A stretch of DNA of 5,397 nt, taken from the NCBI GenBank assembly GCA_903970295.1, contig CAJCHQ010000157.1, positions 1 through 5,397 of the forward strand. The letters run 5' to 3'. Position numbers and translations under genes: made by a program. Positions 4,574-5,397 of this stretch are shown piece after piece; the stretch's first letter is position 1; each line of letters opens with the position of its first letter. The notes beneath the pieces were generated by a model. That model was not told where the DNA came from, did no database searches, and saw only the letters and a list, made by a program, of their open reading frames with translations. This stretch comes from Bryobacterales bacterium (GTDB lineage: Bacteria; Cyanobacteriota; Vampirovibrionia; Obscuribacterales; Obscuribacteraceae).

Positions 4574-5397
4574 ATGAGCGATGGACAAATGTATCAAACT
4601 CCTTCCCGGTCACAGGTGGGTGAATTGGCATGTCCTGCCTGTGGCTCGACTTTTTCCGAGCAGACCAATTTTTGTCCCAAAGATGGTACCCAGCTAACTC
4701 TGAGAGAGACCGGTGGCCCTCATCTTATCCCTAATTTCGAATGCGGCGAAGAGATAGGCTGTGGCGGCATGGGCGTCGTCTACAAAGCTCGACATGCTGT
4801 GTTGGGCAAATGGTTTGCCATTAAAATGTTGCCCGAGCAGCATTTAGACCGAGTGGGCATCTTGCGCTTTCAGCAAGAAGCCCGGGCGGCCAGCAAATTG
4901 CATCATGAGAATGTCGTTTCGGTGCACGATTGCGGAGTGACGACGAGCGGGCGCGTTTATATGGTGATGGAATACGCGCCCGGCGAAACTCTCGCTGAAA
5001 TGTTGCGCAGAAAAGGTCATCTGACAATAGCCGAGGCTTTGCCTATTTTCATTCAGATATGTGCCGGCGTTCATCATGCCCACTCTCAAGGAATTCTGCA
5101 TCGTGATTTGAAGCCGAGCAATGTTGTCCTGGTCGATACCGGAAAAAGCCTGAATGCTAAGATTCTCGACTTTGGTATCGCTAAGATTTTGGATGGTGAA
5201 GTGCGCCTGGAAAGAGGACTGACTCAAACCGGTGAAGTTTTTGGCAGCCCACCCTACATGAGTCCTGAACAGGCTTTAGGTAAAGCGTCTGACCGACGCA
5301 CTGATATCTATTCGCTGGGTTGCTTGATGTATGAAGTTTTAACCGGGGCGCCTCCGATCGTTGGTCAATCCATAATCGAAACGATTTACAAGCAAAT
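4574..5397 (+). CDS. Ser/Thr protein kinase (PknB type) with N-terminal zinc-ribbon-like knuckle, 3' end outside window
   Basis: The 274 complete codons cover the N-terminus and most of the catalytic domain of a second Hanks-type kinase. Residues 20-38 form a short knuckle: CPAC (20-23), then FCPKDG (33-38). This supplies three cysteines in a zinc-ribbon-like arrangement, with Asp where the fourth Cys would be expected. The kinase domain begins about residue 55, with glycine loop GCGGMG (62-67), Lys84, Glu102, HRDLKPSN (176-183), DFG (199-201), TGEVFGSP activation segment and SPE (230-232). All catalytic residues seen are intact. The end of the C-lobe and anything after it (transmembrane helix, repeat sensor) is cut off at 5397. 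It is a paralogue of the minus-strand kinase; both share the LT-TGE-FG-P-YMSPEQ-LG activation segment. The start is ATG at 4574; a TTG at 4562 has the better-placed SD. It is divergently arranged with the LRR kinase, so coordinated control is possible. Substrate is unknown. Confidence 0.88.
   Translation, partial: MSDGQMYQTPSRSQVGELACPACGSTFSEQTNFCPKDGTQLTLRETGGPHLIPNFECGEEIGCGGMGVVYKARHAVLGKWFAIKMLPEQHLDRVGILRFQQEARAASKLHHENVVSVHDCGVTTSGRVYMVMEYAPGETLAEMLRRKGHLTIAEALPIFIQICAGVHHAHSQGILHRDLKPSNVVLVDTGKSLNAKILDFGIAKILDGEVRLERGLTQTGEVFGSPPYMSPEQALGKASDRRTDIYSLGCLMYEVLTGAPPIVGQSIIETIYKQ

Noticed and set aside
4821..5227. Two minus-strand open frames within the second kinase
   Set aside because: Both are antisense to catalytic motifs HRD and DFG of the plus-strand kinase and have no family features.

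Overview
The window holds the 3' end of one gene, one long chimeric ORF, and two Ser/Thr protein kinase genes. The paired Hanks-type kinases are the main clue to origin: one has a membrane anchor and an extracytoplasmic leucine-rich repeat (LRR) domain, the other an N-terminal zinc-ribbon-like knuckle. With moderate GC, this suggests a kinase-rich environmental bacterium. My best guess is the Obscuribacterales/Melainabacteria (Vampirovibrionia) side of Cyanobacteriota; Planctomycetota, Acidobacteriota or similar cannot be excluded from sequence alone.

Layout. Positions 1-163 (+) encode the last 53 residues of an alpha/beta hydrolase. Nine bases later, 173-2044 (+) is a 623-codon ORF with two unrelated parts. 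Residues 1-104 are the start of a NatA-type ABC transporter ATPase (Walker A present; signature, Walker B and H-loop absent). Residues from about 105 to 623 are an acetyl/acyl-CoA synthetase lacking its N-terminal ~100 residues or so. The in-frame junction lies near 479-493. It is either a genomic deletion/recombination scar or an assembly chimera that joined two genomes; I favour the latter slightly. Bases 1 to ~484 look like a separate hydrolase/ABC-exporter operon, and the synthetase and kinases look like the resident genome.

On the minus strand, 2048-4135 encodes a 695-residue kinase whose stop lies 3 bp from the synthetase stop (tail to tail). It has a complete PknB-type kinase domain, one transmembrane helix and about eight extracytoplasmic LRR units. 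After a 438-bp divergent intergenic region (4136-4573), a second PknB-type kinase starts on the plus strand (4574) and runs off the window end within its C-lobe.

The intergenic region should carry the control elements of both kinases. It contains a 9-bp direct repeat with an 11-bp period, a perfect 7-bp inverted repeat with a 5-nt loop, and no convincing gene. The kinases probably act in transmembrane or cytoplasmic signalling; nothing in the sequence names their substrates. No RNA gene, CRISPR array or insertion sequence was seen.
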